From contig CASETM010000099.1 of NCBI GenBank assembly GCA_949290865.1, positions 1 through 59,590 on the forward strand: a stretch of 59,590 nucleotides of DNA. The letters are read 5' to 3'. The translations under genes were made by a program, and so were the position numbers. Positions 8,877-18,714 of this stretch are shown here, one piece after another (position 1 is the first letter of the stretch; each line of letters begins with the position of its first letter). The notes beneath the pieces were generated by a model. The model searched no databases and was not told the origin of the DNA. It saw only the letters and a program-made list of their open reading frames with translations. Source of the DNA: an uncultured Bacillota bacterium (GTDB taxonomy: Bacteria; Bacillota_I; Bacilli_A; Erysipelotrichales; Coprobacillaceae).

Positions 8877-10700
8877 ATGCTGAAACTGAAACATTTAAGC
8901 AAGCAATATGATGACGTAGTTTTAAATGATATTTCCATCTGTTTTCCAGCAACAGGTTTGATTGTGATCGTTGGCGAAAGCGGATGTGGGAAAAGTACAT
9001 TGCTCCATATTTTAGGAGGAATTGATCAGCATTACAGCGGGAAGATACTTTTGAATCGAAAGAATATCAAATCAGAAAAAAACTATATCAGAAATCATGT
9101 TGGTTTTGTTTTTCAGAACATGTATCTGATTGATGAAATGACAGTGAAAGAAAATTATATGCTTTCTGCTTTTTTTAAGAAAATAGAGATCAGTAAAGAA
9201 AAGCGATATTTAAAAAAGCTGAAAATAGAAATGCTTGCAGATGAAAAAGCCGCTGTTCTTTCAGGTGGAGAAAAACAAAGAGCAGCAATTATGCGGGCTT
9301 TTATGTCAGGAAATGACCTGATTCTGTGTGATGAACCAACGGGATCACTTGACGAAGCAAACAGTGAAACTGTTTTTTCACTTTTAAGAGAACTCGCTAA
9401 AGAGAAACTGGTGATTGCGGTCAGTCATGATATGGTGCTGGCTAGAAAATACAGTGATCATTTATATCGATTAGATCATGGAAAACTCATTTTGATGAAG
9501 AAACGGAAATCTTTTCGAAAATATGCTGAAAAAAAGGGTAAGCAGAAACCGTTTGCTTTTTTGATCGTGAAATTGTTCAAGCTGTCTTGGAGAAGTCATC
9601 TGCTGATGATCCAGGTTATTTTTGTGGCGATTTTATCAATACTTCTTGCTTTTTCTTTAGCAGAAGCTTCTCATCAACAGATTCAAAAAACCATTGAACA
9701 GTTTATACCTTCGACAACCATCCTATGTCAAAGAAAAGATGGACAGAATATCACAGTTAAAGAACTAGATAGTATTCACAAGGATTACATTGTGTACAGA
9801 TGTATGGAATATACAGACATTGAACTGCTGGGTCTGTCTTTTGATGAAACATTGACGGAAAATGATCTGTTTTACATTTCGGATTACAGTCAGAGGGCAA
9901 AAGGGGATCTGCTGATGGGAAAGAATATCAAGAACGATCATGATATGCTGGTCAGCCAGAATACTTATGAAGCCTTGTGTCAGCATTTCCAAAAAGAAAA
10001 TATGCTTAATGAAAAGCTCCATCTTTACTTGAAAAACGGGCAGAAAACAGCGGCAGTGACAGTTGATATCGTCGGTGTGACTTGTCAGGAAACACCACTG
10101 CATACAGTTTATTTAAAAGAATTTGCCTACAGTAATTTCTGTCAGGAACTCTTTTCGGTTAAGGAAGGAGAGCTGTTTTTTGTTCAGACTGAAAAGAGCG
10201 ATGACATTGACAGACTGAAAAAAGATTATCCGCTGTATCAGTTTCAGGTTGCTAATGCGGGACTGACGTCTTCAATTGATGAAAAAATGGATCAATTACA
10301 AAAAATTCTGTTTGGCTTCAGTTTAATGATCATTATCAGTTCCTGTTTTCTTTTAGGAGAAGTATTTTATCTGAATGTCATAAAACGGAAAAAGATGTTT
10401 GCTGTTTTTAAATCTTTAGGAGCATCCGCAATACAGATTTCTCTTTTGGTGCTGTCACAGGGGGTGATCATCGTTATATGTGCTTTTATTGAAGCAACCT
10501 TGCTTTTGAATAATCTGCTGCAACTTTTTAATGGACTGATCGAACAGTATATTAGTGATCAAGGTGAACATATTTTTACCCTGAATATGCAGATGGTCAT
10601 GACGGTTTTTCTTTTTTCTCTGATGCTGACAGCTGTTAGCTGTATGATACCGGTTTATAAAGCCACTCACATTGATATTATTGATGGTCTGAAAGGATAA
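8877..10700 (+). CDS. ABC transporter ATPase-permease fusion (MacB-like), second of a pair
   Basis: A 607-residue homologue of the preceding protein. The ATPase domain has Walker A GESGCGKST, signature LSGGEKQR and Walker B LILCDEPTGSLD with catalytic Glu. The permease part has a first helix near 235-265, a large outside domain, and three C-terminal helices (about 470-605), ending with a FtsX-like PVYKATHIDIIDGLKG tail. AAGGGAGGA overlaps the end of the upstream gene, so translation is coupled. The pair probably forms one exporter. Its substrate cannot be deduced, and no two-component system is adjacent. Confidence 0.88.
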   Translation: MLKLKHLSKQYDDVVLNDISICFPATGLIVIVGESGCGKSTLLHILGGIDQHYSGKILLNRKNIKSEKNYIRNHVGFVFQNMYLIDEMTVKENYMLSAFFKKIEISKEKRYLKKLKIEMLADEKAAVLSGGEKQRAAIMRAFMSGNDLILCDEPTGSLDEANSETVFSLLRELAKEKLVIAVSHDMVLARKYSDHLYRLDHGKLILMKKRKSFRKYAEKKGKQKPFAFLIVKLFKLSWRSHLLMIQVIFVAILSILLAFSLAEASHQQIQKTIEQFIPSTTILCQRKDGQNITVKELDSIHKDYIVYRCMEYTDIELLGLSFDETLTENDLFYISDYSQRAKGDLLMGKNIKNDHDMLVSQNTYEALCQHFQKENMLNEKLHLYLKNGQKTAAVTVDIVGVTCQETPLHTVYLKEFAYSNFCQELFSVKEGELFFVQTEKSDDIDRLKKDYPLYQFQVANAGLTSSIDEKMDQLQKILFGFSLMIIISSCFLLGEVFYLNVIKRKKMFAVFKSLGASAIQISLLVLSQGVIIVICAFIEATLLLNNLLQLFNGLIEQYISDQGEHIFTLNMQMVMTVFLFSLMLTAVSCMIPVYKATHIDIIDGLKG

Positions 10701-10707
10701 ATTTTTA

Positions 10708-10735
10708 TTGCATAAAAATAGGATTATGATATAAT
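10708..10735 (+). promoter_or_regulatory. Promoter of the leuS T-box leader
   Basis: TTGCAT (10708-10713), a 16-base spacer and TATAAT (10730-10735) with an extended TGA before the -10. It is placed just upstream of the leader. Confidence 0.65.
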
Positions 10736-10746
10736 TAATTCACATA

Positions 10747-10966
10747 AAAATCGATGATTAGGAGTACTAGCAATCCAACTATATCTAGAGAGTCAGTGTT
10801 TGGTGGAAACTGTCTGTAGTGTTTGTGAACTCGCCTAGGAGATACATTTGTGAAATTGAGTAATAAATGTCGTAATGCTGCGTTAAAGTATAGAGGGCAT
10901 GATTTCGATCATGAACTAAGGTGGTATCGCGTTTTTATAGCGTCCTTAGACAGGACGCTTTTTTTA
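10747..10966 (+). promoter_or_regulatory. T-box riboswitch (leucine) upstream of leuS
   Basis: The conserved T-box motif AAGGTGGTATCGCG lies at 10918-10931 and is followed by a terminator: GCGTCC (10940-10945) pairs with GGACGC (10953-10958), then a T run to 10965. Upstream, the Stem I region contains GAACTCGCC (10828-10836), in which CTC (10830-10832) is the likely specifier codon, a leucine codon. Uncharged tRNA-Leu binding would favour the antiterminator and raise leuS expression. Confidence 0.92.
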
Positions 10967-10985
10967 TTGATAAGGAGGAAAGAAA

Positions 10986-13403
10986 ATGACATTTGATCAC
11001 ACTAAAGTGGAACCAAAATGGCAAAAGTACTGGGAAGAAAACGAAACTTTTAAAACAGATATATGGGATTTTTCAAAACCTAAGTTTTATGCGCTAGATA
11101 TGTTTCCTTATCCTAGTGGGGTAGGATTACATGCAGGACATCCTGAAGGTTATACAGCAACTGATATCATATCAAGAATGAAAAGAATGCAGGGATATAA
11201 TGTTTTGCATCCAATGGGATATGATTCATTTGGTTTGCCAGCTGAACAGTATGCGGTTCAGACAGGAAATCATCCTAATGGTTTTACACAGAAAAATATT
11301 GCTTATTTTTCAAAACAGTTAAAAGAGCTGGGATTTGATTATGACTGGTCAAGAGTGATTTCAACAAGTGATCCAGATTATTATCACTGGACGCAATGGA
11401 TCTTTAAACAGCTTTATAAAGATGGATATGCAAAATATGTTGATATGCCAGTTAACTGGTGTGAAGAGCTGGGAACAGTTCTGTCAAATGATGAAGTCAT
11501 TGATGGAAAAAGTGAAAGAGGTGGTTTTCCAGTCGTTCGTAAAAACATGAAACAGTTGTGTATTGATCAGCCAGCTTTTGCGGAAAGACTGTTAGAAGGG
11601 CTTGATGAAATTGACTGGCCAGAATCAACGAAAGAAATGCAGAGAAACTGGATTGGAAAATCGACAGGTGTGGAAGTTGATTTTGAAATTGTCGGTGGTG
11701 GCAATTTCTCGATATATACAACCTGTATTGAAACGATCTATGGAATTACTTTTATGGTTTTGGCACCTGATGGTGAACTGGTTCAGGAACTGATGCCTAG
11801 AATCAAAAATCAGGAAGAAGTCAAAGCCTATATTCAGGAAACGATTTCTAAATCAGATATGGATCGTACAGAATTAAATAAAGGAAAGAGTGGTTGCCGT
11901 TTAGAAGGAATTAAAGCAATCAATCCAGCTAATGGTAAAGAAGTTGAAGTCTTTATTGGGGACTTTGTTTTAGCAAATTATGGTACAGGTGCGGTTATGG
12001 CCGTGCCTACCCATGATCAGCGTGATTTTGAATATGCGCAGGTTCATGGTATTGAAATGATTCAGGTCATTGATGGTGGAGATGTTACTGAAAAAGCATT
12101 TGAAAAGAATGAATATCTGGGTAAAAACTGCAAACTGGTCAATTCGGAAGAGTTCAGTGGTATGATCGTCGAAGATGCGAAAGAAGCTATTACTGAAAAA
12201 CTGGTAAAGATGGGTGTTGCCAGAAGAACAACGAATTACCGTTTCAGAGAATGGATCTTTGCCAGACAAAGATACTGGGGAGAACCAGTTCCTATTGTTC
12301 ATCTTGATGATGGAACGGATTATCTGCTGGAAGATGATGAACTGCCATTGATCTTGCCTGAACTGGAAGATTATAAAGGTCATAATGGTCAGGCACCATT
12401 AGAAAATGCAGTCGAATGGAAACAGTACAATAAAAATGGCAAAACTGGAAAAAGAGAAACAAGCACGATGCCAGGATCAGCTGGATCAAGCTGGTATTTC
12501 TTAAGATATATCGATCCTCATAATGATAAGGAATTTGCGAACTATGAATTGCTGAAACATTGGATGCCAGTTGATTTATATGTTGGTGGACCAGAACATG
12601 CGGTAGGACATCTGATGTATTCAAGGATCTGGAACAATTACCTTTATGATAAAGGACTGTCACCAGTTAAAGAACCATTTAAGAAACTGGTTCATCAGGG
12701 AATGATCTTAGGTGAAAATGGAATAAAAATGGGAAAACGTTTCCCAAAATATGTTGTTAATCCTAGTGATATCGTAAAACAGTACGGAGCTGATACGTTA
12801 CGTCTGTATGAAATGTTTATGGGACCTTTAGAAGCAAGTAAACCTTGGTCTTCTGCAGGGGTAGAAGGTGCCAGAAAATGGCTGGATCGAGTTTATCGTT
12901 TATTTATTGAATCAGATAAACTGACAGATCAAAATGATGGCAAGCTGGATTTTGTTTATCATTCAACAGTGAAAAAAGTGACAAACGATTTTGAAACATT
13001 GAACTTTAATACAGCGATTTCACAGATGATGATCTTCATTAATGAATGTTATAAGGCAGAAACAGTTTATAAAGGATATGCAGAAAACTTTGTAAAAATG
13101 TTATCATGTATTGCTCCTCATGTCAGTGAAGAAATGTGGCAGTTAATGGGTCATGATCAGACATTGGCATATGAACCATGGCCAAGCTATGATGAAGAAA
13201 AAACAGTTAATAATACTGTTGAGATGGGTGTTCAGGTCAACGGAAAACTCAGAGCAAAGATTTTGGTTGATAAAAATGAAAGCAAAGAAAACATCCAGGA
13301 AATTGCTTTATCACAAGATAATGTCAAAGTTCATACTGACGGGAAAAACATCGTCAAAATTATTGTTGTTCCAGGAAAGATTGTCAACATTGTTGTAAAA
13401 TAA
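10986..13403 (+). CDS. leuS: Leucyl-tRNA synthetase
   Basis: Charges tRNA-Leu with leucine. The 805-residue class I synthetase has the HIGH-type motif HAGH at 49-52 (in FPYPSGVGLHAGH), an editing CP1 domain in the middle (including the GTGAVMAVPTHDQRD segment near 335-350), the ARQRYWGEP motif near 428, and an anticodon-binding C terminus. The KMSKS loop is a variant, KMGKR (581-585, followed by FPKYVVNP). AAGGAGGA at 10972-10979 sets the start, under the upstream T-box. Its last seven codons plus stop are duplicated at 36099-36122, marking it as the integration site of the island that follows. Confidence 0.98.
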   Translation: MTFDHTKVEPKWQKYWEENETFKTDIWDFSKPKFYALDMFPYPSGVGLHAGHPEGYTATDIISRMKRMQGYNVLHPMGYDSFGLPAEQYAVQTGNHPNGFTQKNIAYFSKQLKELGFDYDWSRVISTSDPDYYHWTQWIFKQLYKDGYAKYVDMPVNWCEELGTVLSNDEVIDGKSERGGFPVVRKNMKQLCIDQPAFAERLLEGLDEIDWPESTKEMQRNWIGKSTGVEVDFEIVGGGNFSIYTTCIETIYGITFMVLAPDGELVQELMPRIKNQEEVKAYIQETISKSDMDRTELNKGKSGCRLEGIKAINPANGKEVEVFIGDFVLANYGTGAVMAVPTHDQRDFEYAQVHGIEMIQVIDGGDVTEKAFEKNEYLGKNCKLVNSEEFSGMIVEDAKEAITEKLVKMGVARRTTNYRFREWIFARQRYWGEPVPIVHLDDGTDYLLEDDELPLILPELEDYKGHNGQAPLENAVEWKQYNKNGKTGKRETSTMPGSAGSSWYFLRYIDPHNDKEFANYELLKHWMPVDLYVGGPEHAVGHLMYSRIWNNYLYDKGLSPVKEPFKKLVHQGMILGENGIKMGKRFPKYVVNPSDIVKQYGADTLRLYEMFMGPLEASKPWSSAGVEGARKWLDRVYRLFIESDKLTDQNDGKLDFVYHSTVKKVTNDFETLNFNTAISQMMIFINECYKAETVYKGYAENFVKMLSCIAPHVSEEMWQLMGHDQTLAYEPWPSYDEEKTVNNTVEMGVQVNGKLRAKILVDKNESKENIQEIALSQDNVKVHTDGKNIVKIIVVPGKIVNIVVK

Positions 13404-13404
13404 T
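13381..13404 (+). repeat. attL: left attachment repeat in the leuS 3' end
   Basis: A 24-base segment starting TTGTCAACAT and ending GTTGTAAAATAAT that spans the last leuS codons and stop. It recurs at 36099-36122 with a single T/C difference at the 11th base, which is synonymous in the leuS frame. Confidence 0.88.
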
Positions 13405-13634
13405 TATTTTTTATAAGTTATTTTAGTATAAAGTAGATGAAATGTACAACTTGAATATAAATGACAAGTGAAATATAAATTATTTAACAATATAAATATT
13501 ATACTTATAAAAAATGATTTTCTTAAAGTAGCCAACTATAAATTATTTAGTGAAAGAATAAGTTTTCAATTTATAACATGAAATAAATATTTTCATCGAT
13601 AACGTTCCTTATAGTTATTTAGATTAAATTATGC

Positions 13635-13640
13635 TAAAAT
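13635..13640 (+). promoter_or_regulatory. Extended -10 promoter of the first RpiR gene
   Basis: TGCTAAAAT gives an extended -10 (TAAAAT at 13635-13640), about 18 bases before the start codon. The 240 bases between leuS and this gene are otherwise AT-rich with no gene visible. Confidence 0.45.
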
Positions 13641-13657
13641 AAAAAGTGGTGATCAAA

Positions 13658-14542
13658 ATGTTAATAAGAGAAAGATTAGAACGATGTGAATTTTCTAATA
13701 GCGAAAGATTGATTGTTGATTATATTCTTAATGAAAAGATGAAAATCAAAAATATGACAATAAAAGATATTGCAGAAGCTACATATACATCGCCGTCAAC
13801 TTTAATTCGAATTGCTCATAAAATGAACTTTAATGGTTGGAATGAATTAAAAGAAGCATATTTAAAAGAAGAAGAATATCTAGAAACACATTTTTTAGAT
13901 ATTGATGCTAATCTTCCTTTTACTAATGATGATACTATCATGTCAATAGCATCTAAAATCGCCATATTAAAAAAAGAAGCTATTGATGATACATTATCTC
14001 TTGTTAGACATGATGATTTACAGAAGGCTGTTCAAATGCTAAAAAAATATTCTTCTATATATCTTTTTGCAGTAAGTAATAACGGATTGATTACACAAGA
14101 ATTTGCTCATAATATGTCAAGAATTAAAAAGAAAGTTATGGTTTGTAATTTACAAGGAGAACTGGTTTATAGTGCAATCAATGCTGATTTAAATTCTTGT
14201 GCAATAATTGTTTCTTATTCTGGTGAAACACCAATTCTTTCAAGGGTTATACAAGCTTTAAAGACAAATAAAATACCAATTATAGCAATTACAAATATTG
14301 GTGAAAATACGCTCTCTAAAAATGCTGATGTAGTCTTAAGAATTTGTACAAGAGAAAAACTTTATTCGAAAATTGCTACATTTTCTACAGATGTTTCTTT
14401 TGAATATATTTTAGATTTATTATATTCCTGTGTTTTTTCGTTGGATTATGAAAAAAATTTGGAAAGAAAAACAAGAATTTCTCAAATGATTGAAAAAGGA
14501 CGTTTTTCTACAGTTGATATTATGAGAGAAGAAGAATTTTAA
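13658..14542 (+). CDS. RpiR/MurR-family transcriptional regulator (copy 1)
   Basis: A 294-residue regulator with an N-terminal HTH_6 domain (about 1-75, including TIKDIAEATYTSPSTLIRIAHKMNF) and a C-terminal SIS domain (about 115-250, with IVSYSGETPIL), the domain that binds phosphosugars in this family. ATG 13658 is chosen over the in-frame GTG at 13646 because GGTGA at 13648-13652 is then a properly spaced ribosome binding site. It is closely similar to the regulator at 28991-29881 (same SERLIVDYIL and THFLDIDANLPFTNDDTIM-type segments). It is convergent with the broken MFS gene. The ligand is unknown. Confidence 0.9.
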   Translation: MLIRERLERCEFSNSERLIVDYILNEKMKIKNMTIKDIAEATYTSPSTLIRIAHKMNFNGWNELKEAYLKEEEYLETHFLDIDANLPFTNDDTIMSIASKIAILKKEAIDDTLSLVRHDDLQKAVQMLKKYSSIYLFAVSNNGLITQEFAHNMSRIKKKVMVCNLQGELVYSAINADLNSCAIIVSYSGETPILSRVIQALKTNKIPIIAITNIGENTLSKNADVVLRICTREKLYSKIATFSTDVSFEYILDLLYSCVFSLDYEKNLERKTRISQMIEKGRFSTVDIMREEEF

Positions 14543-14575
14543 AAGATATTGGTCTCAAACCAATATCTTTTATTT
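14541..14575. terminator. Bidirectional terminator
   Basis: AAAAGATATTGGT (14541-14553) and ACCAATATCTTTT (14559-14571) form a perfect 13-bp stem between convergent genes. Confidence 0.85.
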
Positions 14576-14584
14576 AAGACTTGA

Positions 14585-15756
14585 TTAATCAAATAAATGT
14601 AATTTTTTGCCATCAGGAATTTTGTATAAAATAACAATCATGATTCCTATTAAGGATAGTATGAATAAAATCATGTAAAACATTCTAAAAGAGAAAACTT
14701 CTATTAAAAAACCAGTGACAATTTGAAAAATAATTGATCCAAAATTACGACTTGTTTGAACAAGTGCTAAAGCACTCATTTGGTATTTTTTTCAACAATA
14801 GTTGAAACAATTTTTAAATTTAGCATGATAAACAACATAGTTGATACTGCTTTTGTGCAAATTGAGACAATTATAATTATGAATGGTAAATGTAAAAAAG
14901 AATAAGTAAAAAATTGAATTAAAAGTAAACTAAAACAGAGTTTGAGCAATTGTTTATTTGACATTTGATTCATATAGTGATTAGAAAAAAAGATTACTGG
15001 TATTTCTGATAAGGTAAGTATAGAAATAATAGAAGAAGTAATGGTCATTGAGAATCCTATATCCTGATACATTGCAGGTAAATATGTAGTATTAGTGTTT
15101 GTAATACCATAAAAAAGAAATACAATAATTAAATAGATAATAAAATTTTTTTTAAATAAATTAGAACTGTTTTCTTTTTTTTGAATTACTATTTGTTTAA
15201 TATCATTTGTTCCATAGATACCTACAATACAAATAACAAGCCCAATTGTAAAGAAAATATACATCGCTTCTGGAATGATATTTTCATATATAATTCCAGA
15301 AAGTTTTGATGCTACAGCATATCCAATTGTTCCCCATATTCTTATTTTGCCATAAGAAAAAGATGAGGAGGTTGCCATGCTTTCAATAACAGGATTAGCT
15401 GCATTGAACAACCCTAAGGCAAAACTATAAATAAAAGCAATCATATAAATGTTTTTTGCGAAGATAAAGACTATTCCAAGTAGAGCAGCTAATAATAAAA
15501 TTAGTATATTTAATCTTTTTTGGTGATAGTGATCATTTAGATAGCCAATAATTGGTTGAATAATCATTGAGAAAATATAAGTACATGATACAACAAACGA
15601 TACTTGTGTGCTTTGATACCCTTTATCCATTAGATAAACAGATATATATCCTGAAAAAACAGCTAAAGAGAAAAAATAAAAGAAATACATTAGTAGGTAA
15701 CTCAAATAGCTGTTTTTGTAATAGTTTATTATTTTAGTTTTAAAAATCGAAATCAT
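14585..15756 (-). pseudogene. Frameshifted MFS transporter
   Basis: Two minus-strand reading frames (14776-15756 and 14585-14779) together align end to end with the intact MFS protein at 18715-19908. The first ends at a TGA just after the equivalent of KVVNTIIDEN, and the second resumes with MSALALVQTSRNFGSIIFQ, equivalent to TALAIVATLKNLVSIIFQ. The break follows a run of seven A (in GAAAAAAATACC on the minus strand). One extra A would restore a protein of about 390 residues with 12 membrane helices. The in-frame heptamer A AAA AAT could also allow -1 slippage. It follows and overlaps the aldo/keto reductase gene by 17 bases. Confidence 0.8.
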
Positions 15757-16555
15757 CTGGATTTGGACCAGTTCTTTTGTTTTGGTTCAAAGCATTCATT
15801 AAGTTCATTTCTTCTTCTGTTAATTCAAAATCAAATAGATTTATATTTTCTTTAATACGGTCATTATGAATAGATTTAGGTAAAACTACAATATGTCTTT
15901 GCAGCAACCATCTTAAAATAATTTGTGCTGAAGATTTATGATATTTTTCTGCTATTATACCTATTACTGGAATATTTAAACAGGCTCCACTTCCAAGTGG
16001 TGACCAAGCTTCTAATATTATTTTATTCTCCTGACAGAATTGAATAGTCTCTTCATCTTGCATTTGAGGATTTATTTCAATTTGATTAACACTAGGAATT
16101 TTATGTACATTTGCTAAAAGATTTTGCAAATGAGACTTTCTAAAATTAGAAACGCCAATACTTTTAATTAAACCTTTTTCTTTTAATTTTTCCATTTCTA
16201 AATATGCTTCAATATATCCTTCCACTGGCCAATGTATTAAATATAAATCTATATAATCCAAACCTAACTTATTTAAGCTTTCTTCAAGAGCTTCTTTAGT
16301 TCGATGTTGTCTAATATCATCATTCCATAATTTTGTAGTAACAAAAATTTCTTCCCTTGGAATTCCACTTTCTTTAATAGCCATTCCAACGGCTTCTTCA
16401 TTACCATAACATGATGCTGTGTCAATATGACGATAACCAGCTTTTAATGCATTTAACACTGCTTCTTTTGTATCTTTGCCACTTTGCCATACTCCCAAAG
16501 CTATTATAGGCATTTGTTGGCAACAACATAGTTTAACTTTAGTATCAATATTCAT
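15740..16555 (-). CDS. Aldo/keto reductase
   Basis: A 271-residue NAD(P)H-dependent carbonyl reductase of the AKR superfamily (AKR5-like, 2,5-diketogluconate reductase/prostaglandin F synthase type). The TIM-barrel signatures are present: HIDTASCYGNEEAVG around 44-58 with catalytic Asp and Tyr, a lysine in VTTKLW near 76-81, and LIHWPVEG near 108-115 with the catalytic His. The C-terminal NADP-binding segment VLPKSIHNDRIKEN is also seen. It lies in a three-gene minus-strand operon: MATE, this gene 2 bases after it, then the broken MFS gene. The substrate is unknown. Confidence 0.92.
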   Translation of the reverse strand: MNIDTKVKLCCCQQMPIIALGVWQSGKDTKEAVLNALKAGYRHIDTASCYGNEEAVGMAIKESGIPREEIFVTTKLWNDDIRQHRTKEALEESLNKLGLDYIDLYLIHWPVEGYIEAYLEMEKLKEKGLIKSIGVSNFRKSHLQNLLANVHKIPSVNQIEINPQMQDEETIQFCQENKIILEAWSPLGSGACLNIPVIGIIAEKYHKSSAQIILRWLLQRHIVVLPKSIHNDRIKENINLFDFELTEEEMNLMNALNQNKRTGPNPDDFDF

Positions 16556-16557
16556 TT

Positions 16558-17955
16558 TTATGCTCCTTTATTTATTAAATTTGTTGAATAATGTGATATT
16601 CTTTTTATTTCATCCTTTTTTAGTTTATTAGGAAGAAATCTTTTTTGAAAATATATAAAGTTTGTAATTGTAGTAATAAAATCCGATATTGGCTCTGCTA
16701 GTACGACTGCAAAAACCTGATTTTCAATACACATAGGAAGAATGAAAATTAATGGAATCAGTAAAATGATTTTTCGATAGAATGCGAAGAAAAAAGATAG
16801 TTTTCCTTCACCTAATGAATTATATGATTGTTGACATGTTGAATTTATTCCCATAATACAGCCACCTAATATATATACTCTTAACATCCAGCTTCCTAAA
16901 TTTAATAGTTCTTTATCATTGGTAAATATACTCACAAATACTTGCGGGAATAATATCATCAATAAAACCGCCAATAAACTATATGAACATGTTACTTTCA
17001 TTGCTAATGATATTGTTTCTTTACATCTTTGATAATTTTTAGCCCCGTAATTATAGGAAATAATTGGTTGGCTACCGGATGCAACTCCTTCAATTGGGAG
17101 CAATACAAATTGAAACATTGATGTCATAATTGTCATTGCACTTACTGCTAATGAACCGCCAAAACTAAGTAATTGCTGATTAAATGAAATAGTTAAAAGT
17201 CCTTCAGATGCTGACATAAAAAATGGAGAAGACCCTAATGTCAATATTTTTTTTAAGATGTTCCATTGTATATGAAAATTCTTGAATTGAATATGTAAAA
17301 TAGTTTTTTTACCAAAAAAGAATTTAATAACAAAAATGAATGAAATAGCTTGTGATAAAACTGTTGCTAGTGCTGCACCTTTAACTCCCATATTGAATTG
17401 ATAAATAAACAAAGGATCTAGTACAATATTTAGCCCAGCTCCCAAGAGGACTGTTAACATACTAAAACGCGTGTATCCTTGTGCATTTACAAAATAATTT
17501 AAACCAACAGTAAGTTGAATAAAGATTGTTCCTAAGCAGTAAACAGAAATGTAATCTTTTGCATACTGAATTGTTTCTTCATTAGCACCAAATAAATATA
17601 ATAGCTGATTTTGAAATATGATTACAATTGTTGTTATTAGTACAGATGTTATTACCAAACATAGAAAACTCGTTGTTAATATATGATTTGCTTCATTTTT
17701 TTTCTTTTCTCCAAGTAAAATTGAACTTAACGGGGCACCTCCACGACCAAACAAACCATTGAAAGCTGTAATAATGGTTGTTAAAGGGACACATAAACCA
17801 ATAGCAGCCATAGCCAATGATCCAGATGGCAATCTCCCTATATACATACGATCGACCATGTTATATATCAATGTTACTAATTGACCACATATGGATGGTA
17901 TAGCTAACGTCAATAATAACTTAGATATTTTTTGATTTTTTAATTTTTCTTCCAT
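16558..17955 (-). CDS. MATE-family efflux transporter
   Basis: A 465-residue integral membrane protein with about 12 hydrophobic helices and MATE features: LALPSICGQLVTLIYNMVDRMYIGRL near the N terminus, and AINGLFGRGGAPLSSILLGEKK near residues 63-84. Members export cationic drugs or metabolites using Na+ or H+ gradients. It is the first gene of the minus-strand operon with the aldo/keto reductase and the broken MFS carrier, preceded on that strand by an AAAGGAGG ribosome binding site. Exported compounds cannot be inferred, but the context suggests the same unknown metabolite as the reductase. Confidence 0.93.
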   Translation of the reverse strand: MEEKLKNQKISKLLLTLAIPSICGQLVTLIYNMVDRMYIGRLPSGSLAMAAIGLCVPLTTIITAFNGLFGRGGAPLSSILLGEKKKNEANHILTTSFLCLVITSVLITTIVIIFQNQLLYLFGANEETIQYAKDYISVYCLGTIFIQLTVGLNYFVNAQGYTRFSMLTVLLGAGLNIVLDPLFIYQFNMGVKGAALATVLSQAISFIFVIKFFFGKKTILHIQFKNFHIQWNILKKILTLGSSPFFMSASEGLLTISFNQQLLSFGGSLAVSAMTIMTSMFQFVLLPIEGVASGSQPIISYNYGAKNYQRCKETISLAMKVTCSYSLLAVLLMILFPQVFVSIFTNDKELLNLGSWMLRVYILGGCIMGINSTCQQSYNSLGEGKLSFFFAFYRKIILLIPLIFILPMCIENQVFAVVLAEPISDFITTITNFIYFQKRFLPNKLKKDEIKRISHYSTNLINKGA

Positions 17956-18714
17956 AAAATTACCTCCTTTACAGTGAAGATTATTTCATAGAATATTATT
18001 TAAAAAAATATTTTCTAAAGACTTTCAAATAGCATTTACATATTCTAAATATATTTAATATTGATTTGAAAATAATATTTACATTTCTGTTCTTAATTAT
18101 TGGTTTGTATATCTAATATTTTTTAATATATTTTTTTATCTTGTATTAATAAATAAATATTTCAATATAAACAGAGTTCTGTAATTTCTCTTTTCTTATT
18201 AATTATACAAAGATGATTTTTTTTTGTTATTTTTAAATATGTTCAATTTTGTACTTTAATTGAGAATACTTTTTATAGCATTAATATTTATATTTATTCG
18301 TAAGACCTTGAAGTTATTAAAATATTTATGAATATCATGAAATTTGTTTTTAAATAGGATTTTATTTGAATGATCATAGAAAATATAAAAACTTTTTTAC
18401 ATAATATTTTTAATTTGTCCATGTTGCTTTTACTATTAATAAATGTTTTATAATGAATTTTATATATAATCTGAAATTTGTTCTTATTATTAATGTTTTC
18501 AATCTTTAACATTATGATTTGTATCCATACATAAGATTCTTTAAAACTAATGACTCTTAGTTTGAAAATAAAGATTTTAATAGGAGGTTGTAAAAACAAT
18601 TTACAAAATTGTAATTATCAGGATGATATTTTAAGAATGATTTTCGAATGTGTTTCTAATATGTTTTTTTAATGTTCTCTATATGTTATTTTAATTTGCG
18701 TAAGGAGGATATTT
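17956..18714. other. AT-rich divergent intergenic region
   Basis: About 760 bases between the divergent MATE and MFS operons. It is very AT-rich, with many stop codons and no credible gene. It contains a TTACAAAATTGTAA dyad (18601-18614), resembling other TTTACAA elements upstream of RpiR-linked genes in the island. It presumably holds both promoters, though none is clear enough to mark. Confidence 0.5.

Noticed and set aside
9765-10103. A 112-codon minus-strand frame opposite the second ABC fusion
   Set aside because: Shadow frame of a well-supported transporter gene, with no domain or ribosome binding site.
18294-18599. A 101-codon minus-strand frame in the AT-rich divergent region
   Set aside because: Composition is that of AT-rich noncoding DNA (Ile, Lys, Asn, Phe rich), there is no convincing ribosome binding site and no recognisable domain.
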